This document shows, piece by piece, positions 42,630 to 52,239 of a stretch of DNA of 59,883 bases. The notes under the pieces are model-generated. The model had not been told where the DNA came from, ran no database searches, and was given only the letters and a program-made list of their open reading frames with translations. Location: NCBI GenBank assembly GCA_002103075.1, contig DABG01000016.1:1-59883 (forward strand). Direction: 5' to 3'. This DNA comes from Candidatus Gastranaerophilales bacterium HUM_9 (lineage in GTDB: Bacteria; Cyanobacteriota; Vampirovibrionia; Gastranaerophilales; Gastranaerophilaceae). Numbering within the stretch: the first letter of the stretch is position 1; each line of letters starts with the position of its first letter. The translations under genes and the position numbers were made by a program.

Positions 42630-43532
42630 CTAATAACCATTATTGTTTCCAGAAGAAAAATCAGGCATCATATTTTTCATCATCATCATTTGTATCATTT
42701 GTGGACTCATCTTTCCACCATTTTGCATATATGGTAACAAATTCATCATATCATTACCACTATTTCCATAACCGTTATTATTATTAGAATTCATCATCAT
42801 CAACATAGCTTGCATTTCTTGAGTTCTAGGATCCATATATGCTTGAGGATTTTGTGGATACTGTTGATTTTGTGAATTTTGAGCATATTGTTGCTGAGGA
42901 GCGTTTCCCATAGGTAAACCACCTTGTAACAAACCAGCCTTTTGTAAAACTCTTATAGCATTAACAATTTCATCATTAGTTGGTGGTGTATCTGCTTTAT
43001 TAGATTGATTTGATTTTTGCGGAACAGTTTTTTGTGCAACAGCTTTTTCAGGAGTTTTTTGCACCTCTGCTTTTTGTGGTTCTTGCTTTACTACGTCTGT
43101 CTTTACAACATTTGTTTTATCAGTTGCTTGAATGTTAGTTTGAGAAGTTTGTTCTGGGTTCCCGTTCTCATCAACATCTTCTAACATTGATTCTGCACCT
43201 GTTACAGCTTTTGTTTTTTCTTTTATCGCTAACTTTGCTTTTCCTGTTTTTGCATAATTTACAAGAGCCTTATTTGTACCTAAAGCAATTACTTTATCAT
43301 AATTTTTTATAGCTAAATCACGTTTACCCATTTGTGCATTTGCTAATGCTATATAATAATACGCAAGTGCAGATGTTGGGTCGTTTTTAGTAACGATTTC
43401 GGCTTTAGTTACACATTCTTGATACTTGGCAGATTTGTATAAATCAATAACCTCAGAGATATCATCGCTTGCAAACGTGATATTGAATAAATTAAATACG
43501 ATTAATGCTAATAAAAAAATTACACGTGCCAT
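42630..43532 (-). CDS. Secreted TPR protein with Asn/Gln/Met-rich tail
   Basis: 300 residues with a signal peptide (VIFLLALIVFNLFNITFA). Residues ~25-105 hold two TPR units (ALAYYYIALANAQMGKRDLA). A linker of Lys/Gln/Thr repeats follows, then a low-complexity tail rich in Gln, Asn, Met and Gly (QQYAQNSQNQQYPQNPQ, NNNNGYGNSGND, MIQMMMMKNMM). The Met-rich and Asn-rich end is rare and might bind metal or aggregate; this is not shown by the sequence. Likely periplasmic. Confidence 0.7.
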   Translation of the reverse strand: MARVIFLLALIVFNLFNITFASDDISEVIDLYKSAKYQECVTKAEIVTKNDPTSALAYYYIALANAQMGKRDLAIKNYDKVIALGTNKALVNYAKTGKAKLAIKEKTKAVTGAESMLEDVDENGNPEQTSQTNIQATDKTNVVKTDVVKQEPQKAEVQKTPEKAVAQKTVPQKSNQSNKADTPPTNDEIVNAIRVLQKAGLLQGGLPMGNAPQQQYAQNSQNQQYPQNPQAYMDPRTQEMQAMLMMMNSNNNNGYGNSGNDMMNLLPYMQNGGKMSPQMIQMMMMKNMMPDFSSGNNNGY

Positions 43533-43618
43533 ACTTTGTTTATAACCATATTTCCTAAAATATCAACAATTATATTATATATCTTTTCTAAAAACTCTTC
43601 CTACCTTGTTTAGTTGAT

Positions 43619-43647
43619 TTTACAAAACCGAATATATTTTGTATAAT
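43619..43647 (+). promoter_or_regulatory. Sigma-70 promoter placed for a leaderless nuclease transcript
   Basis: TTTACA (43619-43624), a 17-bp spacer, and TATAAT (43642-43647), with TG next to the -10. The ATG at 43654 lies 7 nt after the -10, the usual +1. No Shine-Dalgarno sequence is present before the ATG. Confidence 0.65.
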
Positions 43648-43653
43648 AGATTT

Positions 43654-44934
43654 ATGACTAGGGAGTTTTCATTTTTACATATAGCGGATATTCATTTAGG
43701 AAGAGCTTTCTCAGATATATCGTTGTATAACGAGAATATGAGTTTGTGTAAAGACGCCTGCGAAAAAGCATTCAACAAAATCGTTGAAACAGCAATAAAA
43801 AAATCAGTGAATTTTGTCCTAATCGCAGGTGACAGCTTTGATAGTGATGAGCATGATTTACACACAAAACTTGTGTTCAAAAAAAACTTAGAAAGACTTG
43901 CTGATAACGGAATTTCATCTTATGTTATCTGTGGGAACCACGATCCAATAAATATGTATATGGATTATCCATCTTATTTTAAATTCGATGAAAAATACAA
44001 AGACCTAATCCACATAACAGGTGTAACAACAAAAACAAATTCTGAAGATTTTTTATACAAAAATTTAGCTAAAATTCATTCAGTAAGTTTTCAAACTGAC
44101 ACAATGGAAAGCCCTTGTAATCTATTAACAGAACGAGATACAGAATTTTTCAACATAGGTTTAATCCATTGCGATTTAAACAAGACAGACACAAAATACG
44201 CACCATGCTCAGTTCAAGATATGAAAGAACTAGGATACGATTATTATGCACTTGGACATATTCACTTACCGTCAATTATAGAAGATAAATTCGTTTATAG
44301 TGGTACTATTCAAGGTCGTACAAGAAAAGAAACTGATGAACACGGTTGTTATTATATCAAAGTAAAAGACAACGATATTCTAGAAAAAGAATTCATCAAA
44401 ACAGATTGTGTAAGGTTTATTGATCTAGATATTAACCTTGATGATGAACAAAATTCTTGTGAAAACAAATTTGAAATATTTGAAAAAATAAATAATAAAA
44501 TAAACGAATTACCACAAGAAGTAGAATTATACTTAATCCAAATAAATTTAAAAGGTGTAACGCCAGCTTCAACAGAATTAAAAGAAACTGCCAATATTCT
44601 AGAAGAATACACCACAGAATATTCAAAAGCAAACAGTCTTGTAGTTTATGAAATTAACGACTTTACAACCCCTGAAATTGATGAAAAAGAATTGCTTGAA
44701 GATGATGGTGTAATAGGAATATTAGCAAAAAATTTGAACGATGATTTTAATAAAAATATTGATTCAATCTATGATGAAATAAAAGAAAAGTATAAAAAAA
44801 TATACAAATCTTTTGGAATAGATAAAACTTCAGAAGAAGAGCTTTTTAACTCACTAACAGAAGATAAAGAAACCATTATGGCTCAAATAAAGTCCGAGCT
44901 AAAAACCTTATGCAGCGAAATATACAAAAATTAG
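43654..44934 (+). CDS. SbcD/Mre11-like metallophosphoesterase nuclease (YhaO-type)
   Basis: 426 residues. Metal-binding motifs are in Mre11 order: D-x-H in FLHIADIHLGRAF, GD in LIAGDSFDSDEHD, NH in VICGNHDP, then LIHCDL and GHIH in ALGHIHLP. Such enzymes cut DNA ends together with an SMC-like ATPase; the YhaN-like gene 7 nt behind it fills that place. The C-terminal ~200 residues are a capping and helical region. ATG 43654 is preferred over a TTG at 43639 because it matches the promoter start. Confidence 0.9.
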   Translation: MTREFSFLHIADIHLGRAFSDISLYNENMSLCKDACEKAFNKIVETAIKKSVNFVLIAGDSFDSDEHDLHTKLVFKKNLERLADNGISSYVICGNHDPINMYMDYPSYFKFDEKYKDLIHITGVTTKTNSEDFLYKNLAKIHSVSFQTDTMESPCNLLTERDTEFFNIGLIHCDLNKTDTKYAPCSVQDMKELGYDYYALGHIHLPSIIEDKFVYSGTIQGRTRKETDEHGCYYIKVKDNDILEKEFIKTDCVRFIDLDINLDDEQNSCENKFEIFEKINNKINELPQEVELYLIQINLKGVTPASTELKETANILEEYTTEYSKANSLVVYEINDFTTPEIDEKELLEDDGVIGILAKNLNDDFNKNIDSIYDEIKEKYKKIYKSFGIDKTSEEELFNSLTEDKETIMAQIKSELKTLCSEIYKN

Positions 44935-44941
44935 GATAAAT

Positions 44942-47473
44942 ATGCAAAAACTTGAGATAACAGAAGTTCAAATAGATAAATTTAATGATACCTACAAACA
45001 GTTGGTAAAATTTAATGATGGCTTAAATGTTGTAACGGGCGATAATGAAGCCGGCAAATCAACATTAATGCAATTTATCACTAATATTTTTATCCGTAAA
45101 TCTAATGCTGATGGTTATATAAAATGTCTTTGTAATGATGAAGAATTTGTTCTTGATGCTAAAAAATCGAAGCAAAAAAACAATATTCCTTGCCTAGAAA
45201 AAATAACTTCTAAGAATTTTGAACACGGATTTTTCATAGATTTAGAAGACTTAATGCAAATCAAAAAAAACAGTTCTGAACTTTTAGATACAATAAAAGA
45301 TTCTTCTGGTGCTGAAATAAACACCAAAGAAGATGAATTTTCAAAACTTATAAAAAACAGTTTCACAACTAGGAACACTGCAACAACTACTTTGAAAAAA
45401 GAATTTGCTAAACTAGACGAATTAAATAACAAAATTAAAGAGCTGCAAAACAATGAAGCAGAATACAATTCAAAACTTGAAGAAATAAAAGAACTAAAAA
45501 AAGAAATAAATAAACTTGATGAGAATATCAATTATATCAATCTATCATTAAAAACAAAAGAATTTCAAGCCAATGTAGATGAACTTAAAATAAACAAAAC
45601 TTTGCTTAAAAACAAAGAAAACTTTCAAAAACTCAAAGAGAATTTTTATCAACTAAAAACAGAATACAACACTATTATGGCAAACTCTAGCCTAATTGAT
45701 GCAGGAAAAGAACGCTATCAAATAGAACAAAGACGTTTGAATGAAATTGAATATTTCGAAGAAAATAATATCGATAATTTTGATGTAACAAAGGGTTCGC
45801 AAGTTGCAGGACTTCAAACAGAGCTTTTAACAACCACAACAGAGTTAAAAACTCTTGAAGAAAAAATATTAGATAAACAAACTCAAATAAAAAAAATAGA
45901 AAATGAAATTAAAGACTATCAAAATTCACTTAATTCACTTGAAATAAAAAATATTGAAGATTATACTGATGACAAAAATTATCTAAAAAAATATCTTGAA
46001 AAATATAATCAAGCGTTAGAAAAACAAACTCTATCAGCAAATACAAAAAAGCAACAAACACCTTTTGTCACAATAATTCTTTCAATATTATTTTTAGGAT
46101 TATTCATATTAGCATTTAGCACTGGAACTGCAAAATATGGACTATTTATTATATCTATAATAGGGTTAGTTCTTTGCTCAAAAGAATTTTTTAATACCAA
46201 CAACAAAAATACAATAAACCCTGATATAGAACACTATAAATCAGAATTGGTGCAAATTTTGAATAAATACACAGATTCTTATACAGATACCTCTGTTAGT
46301 GCCTCAATAATGATTGATAAAATGGAAAAATCTATCTCTGAATACAACAGATTGACTGACTTAATATCAAAACATCAAAATGACTTGAATACAGAAAACA
46401 TTACTCTTTCTGATTTATCAGTTAAGGAAAATGAAACAAAAAAAACATTAGAAAACATAAAAAATAAAGAAAAAGAGTTTTTAACCTCTAACAATTTACG
46501 TGATATAAAAAATTACAACGAAATTTCTAATATAATAAGAACTCTTCGAGAAATAAACCAAAAAATTTCAGAAAAAGAAGATTATTCAAATACGTTTAAT
46601 AAAAATATTGAAGAATTTATTACATGTTTTAATCAGTTTATCAAAGAAAATAACCTTACAACAATCATGCCTGTATACAAAGAAGATTTTGAAAACATTG
46701 AAACAACAATCAAAAATATATCATCAATTCTTGACAAAACACTGCAAAACAACGCACTTCTAGAAGAAAACACAAAAAGACTTAATTCACTTCAAACAGA
46801 ATTGAAAAATTTTCAAATTGAAGATAATTCAACTTTAGTAATTTCAGAAGAAATGCTTGAAAATTTATCAGAACAACTAAAAGAAAAACAAAAAGAATTA
46901 GCTATTTATTCAAACAGAATAAATGAACTAAAAGAAATAGAAAGCATTGTAGATAAAAAGAACCAAAAGAATGCAGAAATTAATAGGCTCAAAAAACTAT
47001 TAAACAACTTATTTATAAAAGAAATTCTTATAAAACTAATCCAAAACTCAAAAGAAGAGTTTAACAAAGTTCAACCGAACTTAATTAGTGCAAAGAATTA
47101 TTTATCAGAAATAACAGAAGAAAAATATACTGAAATAAACTTTGATAGAAACACAATCTTTGGTGATAAAATCGGTGAAAAAGAGTGGGAGAACTTAAGT
47201 CGAGGAACAAAAGAACAATTATACTTAGCTCTTCGCCTAGGATACGCTCAAAACTATTCTCTTGATAACAATGGAGAAGAAAATGGACGTCCAAACTTGC
47301 CACTTATTATAGATGATGCATTTGTGAATTTTGACAAAACAAGAACAATATCCGCTCTTAAATGTCTAAATACATTCTCAAAAACAAATCAAGTAATCTA
47401 TTTTACTTGCCATAAACAAATAATAAATCTCTTGAAAGAAAATGATATCAAGTGTAACCACATTGAATTATAA
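44942..47473 (+). CDS. SbcC/Rad50-like coiled-coil ATPase with internal membrane hairpin (YhaN-type)
   Basis: 843 residues. Walker A GDNEAGKST lies at residues 33-41, a long coiled coil covers ~130-690, the ABC signature-like LSRGTKEQLYLALRLG and Walker B LPLIIDDAFVNFD lie near 760-800. Two adjacent membrane helices (residues ~375-420, TIILSILFLGLFILAF... and YGLFIISIIGLVLCS) interrupt the coiled coil, as in Bacillus YhaN. It is 7 nt behind its nuclease partner. Probably a membrane-tethered DNA-end or DNA-repair complex; the local role is inferred. Confidence 0.9.
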   Translation: MQKLEITEVQIDKFNDTYKQLVKFNDGLNVVTGDNEAGKSTLMQFITNIFIRKSNADGYIKCLCNDEEFVLDAKKSKQKNNIPCLEKITSKNFEHGFFIDLEDLMQIKKNSSELLDTIKDSSGAEINTKEDEFSKLIKNSFTTRNTATTTLKKEFAKLDELNNKIKELQNNEAEYNSKLEEIKELKKEINKLDENINYINLSLKTKEFQANVDELKINKTLLKNKENFQKLKENFYQLKTEYNTIMANSSLIDAGKERYQIEQRRLNEIEYFEENNIDNFDVTKGSQVAGLQTELLTTTTELKTLEEKILDKQTQIKKIENEIKDYQNSLNSLEIKNIEDYTDDKNYLKKYLEKYNQALEKQTLSANTKKQQTPFVTIILSILFLGLFILAFSTGTAKYGLFIISIIGLVLCSKEFFNTNNKNTINPDIEHYKSELVQILNKYTDSYTDTSVSASIMIDKMEKSISEYNRLTDLISKHQNDLNTENITLSDLSVKENETKKTLENIKNKEKEFLTSNNLRDIKNYNEISNIIRTLREINQKISEKEDYSNTFNKNIEEFITCFNQFIKENNLTTIMPVYKEDFENIETTIKNISSILDKTLQNNALLEENTKRLNSLQTELKNFQIEDNSTLVISEEMLENLSEQLKEKQKELAIYSNRINELKEIESIVDKKNQKNAEINRLKKLLNNLFIKEILIKLIQNSKEEFNKVQPNLISAKNYLSEITEEKYTEINFDRNTIFGDKIGEKEWENLSRGTKEQLYLALRLGYAQNYSLDNNGEENGRPNLPLIIDDAFVNFDKTRTISALKCLNTFSKTNQVIYFTCHKQIINLLKENDIKCNHIEL

Positions 47474-47557
47474 TAAATTTTTGTCTTTTAAAAAAATGTA
47501 GTTATAATATTAAGAAACGAGAAAATAAAGAATGGGGTTTAGAAGAGGTATAACAAT

Positions 47558-48229
47558 ATGAAAAAATTTCTTATATTATTAACAATAATTTCATTAACTA
47601 TTGCACCAACACTAGCATTTGGAAGAATCGAGGGTGTTCCACCTAGTGTAAAATTACCAAAAAAATTCACACAAGAATATATAGACTATATTACAGATGA
47701 ATATAAAACTGTAACAAATAATCAATTAGTAATGGTTGCATTAGATATGTTGAAAGGTACTGATGGCGATTTTTCAAGAAAAGCAATCCTTGGCTATAAT
47801 CTTACAGGCTATCCAATAAAAATAGAATTTAAAAATCTAGCAACAGTTAATAAATCATACGAGAATTTTGATGCGATTGGGTGGAAAAAAAGAAAAAAAT
47901 TATATATTTATATCAATCCAAAACATCAAAACGCGCCACCAGCAGCACTTGCAGCGTTACTATCACACGAAGCATTGCATCAAGATGAATACAACTCTCT
48001 AAGTGAAGAAACTTATGCTTGGACTATGGAAGCTGTTGTATGGATTGATTTATTGGCGATTTATCCTGATTCAAACGTTGAAACACACCCTCTTGTTAAA
48101 AGAGAAAATACTTTAAAAAAACTTTTTGAAAAAGGACACAATTCTCCACAATACATAAAAAAATCAGTATACCAAAACAAAGGTTATCAAGGGTTACCAA
48201 TCACTTCTCCTGGATTTAATGAAATTTAA
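47558..48229 (+). CDS. Secreted putative metalloprotease (HEALH)
   Basis: 223 residues with a signal peptide (MKKFLILLTIISLTIAPTLA). A gluzincin-type HEALH motif sits in ALLSHEALHQDEYNSLSEET near residue 140; the Glu-rich run after it could give the third zinc ligand. Family not recognised. It has its own GAGG ribosome site and overlaps the end of truB by 4 bp, convergently. Likely periplasmic. Confidence 0.7.
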   Translation: MKKFLILLTIISLTIAPTLAFGRIEGVPPSVKLPKKFTQEYIDYITDEYKTVTNNQLVMVALDMLKGTDGDFSRKAILGYNLTGYPIKIEFKNLATVNKSYENFDAIGWKKRKKLYIYINPKHQNAPPAALAALLSHEALHQDEYNSLSEETYAWTMEAVVWIDLLAIYPDSNVETHPLVKRENTLKKLFEKGHNSPQYIKKSVYQNKGYQGLPITSPGFNEI

Positions 48230-49089
48230 TCAGTAACAAATATCTTAGACATCTTTAGACCAGTGTCAGTGACTTTTGAAATACCAACAAGTATACCTGA
48301 TTTCGTTAAAACAACTATTCCATCAGTTGCACCAATTCTATTATAAATTGGCATACCATGAATAGCACGATTATATTCAATATCATTTAATTCTTGTTTA
48401 GGCTGAGGTAAATATTCAAGTGGGTTTATTAAACATTCTTTTACAATATCAAATGTTGTAAAATCCTCTAATTTAGTAGTTTGATTTACCAAAAATTGTC
48501 CAGCCTGAACTCTTACTAGCTTTGACAAATAGCAACCGTTATTTAATGCTTTGCCCAAATCATTTGCAATACTTCTGATATATGTACCTTTTGAACATTT
48601 GATATAGATTTCTGCAATCTGATTTTCATAATCGAAACTTCTTAGCTCTATCTTTTCAATAGTTACTTTTCTAGGGTTAATATCAACAGTTTTACCCTCT
48701 CTAGCGTATTCGTAGAGTTTTTTACCATCAATTTTAATTGCTGAATAAATAGGTGGCATTTGTTCTATCACACCTTCAAACGATTTCAAAGCTGATTGAA
48801 TATCATCTTCCGCAACCTTATCCTCAAATGTTTCAACAATATTACCATCAATGTCAAAACTATCTGTTGATTTACCAAAGCAAAAGGTTCCAATATAAGC
48901 CTTATCGTCCTCTAAATACTCAATAAGCCTTGTAGCTTTACCAATACAAACAGGCAGAACTCCCTCTGCAAAAGGGTCTAAAGTTCCTGTATGACCAATT
49001 TGTTTAATCTTTGTAACTCGACGTAAAAAGGCCACAACATCATGAGATGTTTTGCCTACTGGTTTATAAACATTTAAGAACCCAAACAT
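48226..49089 (-). CDS. truB: tRNA pseudouridine-55 synthase TruB
   Basis: Makes pseudouridine 55 in the T-loop of tRNAs. 287 residues. The catalytic Asp38 lies in GHTGTLDPFAEGVLP; GKATRLIEYLEDDKAY and YSAIKIDGKKLYEYAREG are also conserved, and a C-terminal PUA-like tail follows. Its ATG overlaps the rbfA stop, so the two are translationally coupled. Last gene of the infB operon. Confidence 0.96.
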   Translation of the reverse strand: MFGFLNVYKPVGKTSHDVVAFLRRVTKIKQIGHTGTLDPFAEGVLPVCIGKATRLIEYLEDDKAYIGTFCFGKSTDSFDIDGNIVETFEDKVAEDDIQSALKSFEGVIEQMPPIYSAIKIDGKKLYEYAREGKTVDINPRKVTIEKIELRSFDYENQIAEIYIKCSKGTYIRSIANDLGKALNNGCYLSKLVRVQAGQFLVNQTTKLEDFTTFDIVKECLINPLEYLPQPKQELNDIEYNRAIHGMPIYNRIGATDGIVVLTKSGILVGISKVTDTGLKMSKIFVTD

Positions 49090-49436
49090 TACTTGATTTC
49101 GCCTCTAGAAATCTTGTTAATAAGTTCAGTTACACGAGAACCTTGTTCTAAACAATCAGAGAATACAAATCTCAACTCTGGAGTAAGTCTTAATCTAATT
49201 CGTTTACCTACTTCGTATCTGATTTTTGGAGTACTTTTTTCGATGATTTCTTTATCTTTTTCGATATCATCAGGATTACCTAAAACACTATAAATAACTT
49301 TTGCATAAGAATTGTCATGAGAAACTTCAACATTTACAATTGATACGACACCGCTCAACCCTCTGACTTCTTTTCTCAAGATATCAGAAATTTCTCTCAT
49401 TAGTTCTTTTCTTACACGTTCGTTTCTTAGTGTCAT
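49089..49436 (-). CDS. rbfA: Ribosome-binding factor A
   Basis: 30S maturation factor that binds near helix 1 of 16S rRNA. 115 residues with a KH-like fold: RNERVRKELMREISDIL, VNVEVSHDNSYAKVIYSV and RIRLRLTPELRFVFSD are consensus pieces. Eleven nucleotides separate it from infB and one base from truB. Confidence 0.95.
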   Translation of the reverse strand: MTLRNERVRKELMREISDILRKEVRGLSGVVSIVNVEVSHDNSYAKVIYSVLGNPDDIEKDKEIIEKSTPKIRYEVGKRIRLRLTPELRFVFSDCLEQGSRVTELINKISRGEIK

Positions 49437-49446
49437 CTGTTTAATC

Positions 49447-52005
49447 CTATTCTAATTCAGTACGTTCGATTTCTTCTGTAGTAGAAAATTCAATAATATC
49501 ACCCTCTGCAATATCGTTAAACTTAACGAATGATATACCACATTCATAACCTTGAGCAACTTCTTTAACGTCATCTTTAAATCTCTTAAGCTGATCAATA
49601 GCACCTGTGAAGATAACTTTGCCATCACGTTTAAGAGTAGCTTTGTTTGAACGGTTAATCTTACCTTCGGTAACATAACAACCAGCAATTTTTGTTGTCT
49701 TACCGATAGTGAAGATTTGTCTGATTTCTGCTTTACCTACAACAACTTCTTTTGTTTCTGGTGAAAGTAATGAAATCATTGTTTTTTCTATATCTTCTAA
49801 GATTTGATAAATGATATCATATTTCTTGATAACAACTTGTTCTTTTTCTGCTGCAATAAGAGCATTGTTATCTTCTTTTACACCAAATCCAAGGATAAGT
49901 GCACCTGATGCTGATGCCAACATAACATCGGCTTCTGAAATATCACCAACACCAACGTGGATAATTTTTGTCATAATTTCTTTTGATTCAAACTGAGCTA
50001 TCGCTTGAGAAACAGCCTCTGCTGAACCATAAGTATCAGCTTTAATAATCAAATTCAATTGAGGAATATCATCATCACCCGCTGCTGATTCACGTCTAAT
50101 GTGAGCTGGTAACATTGCATCTAATCTCTTATCACGTTCTTTTTCTTGACGATCAGCAACAATAGCTTTCATTTCTTTTTCGTTTTTAACAACTTCAAAA
50201 TATTCACCAGGAGATGGAACTTCTGACAAACCTAATACCTCAACCGGAGTTGATGGTTCGGCAGCTTTAATTCTTTCACCTGAGTCAGAAAGCAACGCTC
50301 TAACACGTCCACAAGCAGTACCAACAACGATACAGTTACCTGCTCTTAAAGTACCATTTTGAACAAGCAATGTAGCCACAGGACCCTTACCTTTATCAAG
50401 GTTAGCTTCAATTACAACCCCTGAAGCTTCTGCCTTAGGGTTAGCTTTAAGTTCTTTAATATCCGCTAACAACCAGATATATTCTAATAATTCATCTATA
50501 CCAGTTCCTTGAAGTGCTGAAACCTTAACTGTAATTGTGTCACCACCCCATTCTTCTGGAATAAGATTGTGTTCAGTTAATTGCGTAAGGACTCTATCAG
50601 GATCAGCTCCTGGTTTATCAATCTTGTTAACAGCAACAATAATAGGTACTTCAGCTGCTCTTGCGTGGTTAATAGCTTCAATTGTTTGAGGCATGATACC
50701 GTCGTCTGCTGCAACAACCAAAATAGCGATATCTGTTGCTTTTGCACCTCTAGCACGCATTTCTGTAAATGCTTCGTGACCAGGAGTATCAACGAATACA
50801 ATTTTCTTTTCTTTTTTGTTATCTAAATATACTGTATAAGCACCAATAGATTGAGTGATACCACCAACCTCTGTTGATACAATCTTGTGTTTTGATGCTC
50901 TGATACTATCTAACAAAGTTGTTTTACCGTGGTCAACGTGACCCATGATACTAACAACTGGAGCACGTTTCTTTAATAATTTTTTATCTACATCTGTTAA
51001 TTGCTTCTTGATTTCTTCTTTCTTTTCTTCTTCTGCAATAAATGCATCTAAATCTTCGTCAAGAACCTCAAGTTCATAGTTTGCACAGACTTTTTTGATA
51101 ACATCTACATCAATAAGTTGGTTTACTGTTGCCATAATACCTTGGAACATCAAGAATTTAACGATGTCAGCAGGTGTTTTTTGAATTTTATCAGCTAACT
51201 CACTGATTGTCATAGCTCTATCTACAACAATAGATTTTACTTCTTCTACAACCTCTTCTTTAGCAACTTTCTTTTTATGATGTTGTGCAGCTGCTTTTTC
51301 TAAAGAAATCATTTCTTGTTCTTCTTTTTTAGAATTGTAATCTTTTGTTTTCTTTTTGTCATTAGCTGCAGACTTTTTCTTTGAAAAACCTTTGTTTTCA
51401 TATATATCTTGAGGAATTATATGACGTTCAATAGGTTTTTTAGGTTTATTATCTTTTGAAAATTTAGCATTTTCAGATGGTTTTCTATCATCTGTTTTTT
51501 TATTAAAACTATCTCTTGATTTAAAATTATTAACAGGTCTTTGTTGTACTTTATTACCTTGTTGAACGATTTCTACACGCTTGATTGGAGCACGTTTAAC
51601 AATTTCTAATTTGCTCTTTGGTTCTTTTTTCACAATTTCAACAGTCTTCTTTGGAGTTGCAGTTTTTTCTTGTTTTTCAACTTTCTCTACTTCTTCAACT
51701 TTTTCAACTCTGTGAACTCGTTCAATTCTTTCTACTTTTTCAACTTTTGGTTTTTCAGTTGATATAGTAGGTTCTTGAGCTGGCTCTTCTTTTTTCTTTT
51801 TCTTAACGATGAACGCTTTAGGTTTTTTACTTGGCAACTTAGAACCGCCAGCAATAAAATCTTTTAATTTTTGCACTTGCAATGGAGTTACAACATTAGA
51901 ATGCGACTTAATAGGTATAGATAATTGTCCAAATTTTTCTATAACTTCTTTACTCGTTAACCCTAGTTCTTTTGCTAATTCACTTACTCTAATATTTCCG
52001 TCCAT
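49447..52005 (-). CDS. infB: Translation initiation factor IF-2
   Basis: GTPase that brings initiator tRNA to the 30S subunit. 852 residues. The N-terminal IF2N helix-hook (residues ~1-50) is followed by a long Lys/Glu-rich linker (~60-260) with a VEKVERIERVHRVEKVE repeat, a second IF2N near 265, and the G domain from ~350: G1 GHVDHGKT (355-362), DTPGHEAF, NKID. Domains II-IV complete it. It overlaps the rnpM gene by 17 bp. Confidence 0.97.
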   Translation of the reverse strand: MDGNIRVSELAKELGLTSKEVIEKFGQLSIPIKSHSNVVTPLQVQKLKDFIAGGSKLPSKKPKAFIVKKKKKEEPAQEPTISTEKPKVEKVERIERVHRVEKVEEVEKVEKQEKTATPKKTVEIVKKEPKSKLEIVKRAPIKRVEIVQQGNKVQQRPVNNFKSRDSFNKKTDDRKPSENAKFSKDNKPKKPIERHIIPQDIYENKGFSKKKSAANDKKKTKDYNSKKEEQEMISLEKAAAQHHKKKVAKEEVVEEVKSIVVDRAMTISELADKIQKTPADIVKFLMFQGIMATVNQLIDVDVIKKVCANYELEVLDEDLDAFIAEEEKKEEIKKQLTDVDKKLLKKRAPVVSIMGHVDHGKTTLLDSIRASKHKIVSTEVGGITQSIGAYTVYLDNKKEKKIVFVDTPGHEAFTEMRARGAKATDIAILVVAADDGIMPQTIEAINHARAAEVPIIVAVNKIDKPGADPDRVLTQLTEHNLIPEEWGGDTITVKVSALQGTGIDELLEYIWLLADIKELKANPKAEASGVVIEANLDKGKGPVATLLVQNGTLRAGNCIVVGTACGRVRALLSDSGERIKAAEPSTPVEVLGLSEVPSPGEYFEVVKNEKEMKAIVADRQEKERDKRLDAMLPAHIRRESAAGDDDIPQLNLIIKADTYGSAEAVSQAIAQFESKEIMTKIIHVGVGDISEADVMLASASGALILGFGVKEDNNALIAAEKEQVVIKKYDIIYQILEDIEKTMISLLSPETKEVVVGKAEIRQIFTIGKTTKIAGCYVTEGKINRSNKATLKRDGKVIFTGAIDQLKRFKDDVKEVAQGYECGISFVKFNDIAEGDIIEFSTTEEIERTELE

Positions 52006-52237
52006 CTAATAGTCCTTTCAAATCCTCTGAGGATTTTAGAGCTTTTTTCAATCTGTTTTTCTTGAAAGCCTGCTCTATACAATTTTTATTATAACAAAGA
52101 TATGCCGATCTACCAAATATTTTTGAATTTTCGTTTATTTCAACCTTTCCAGTAAGAAAATTTTTAGTAATTTTGATAAGTTCTTCACTATCTTTGAGTT
52201 GTCCGCAACCAATGCATTTTCGTTTAACCAAATTCAC
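51989..52237 (-). CDS. YlxR-family RNA-binding protein (RnpM)
   Basis: 82 residues. KRKCIGCGQLKDSEELIKI is the YlxR signature, followed by a GRSAYLC block and the C-terminal NCIEQAFKKNRLKKAL. The family sits between nusA and infB in most bacteria and has been shown to bind RNase P RNA in Bacillus. Here nusA is not the upstream gene; prfA is, 2 nt away. It overlaps infB by 17 bp. Confidence 0.9.
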   Translation of the reverse strand: MNLVKRKCIGCGQLKDSEELIKITKNFLTGKVEINENSKIFGRSAYLCYNKNCIEQAFKKNRLKKALKSSEDLKGLLDGRKY

Positions 52238-52239
52238 CT

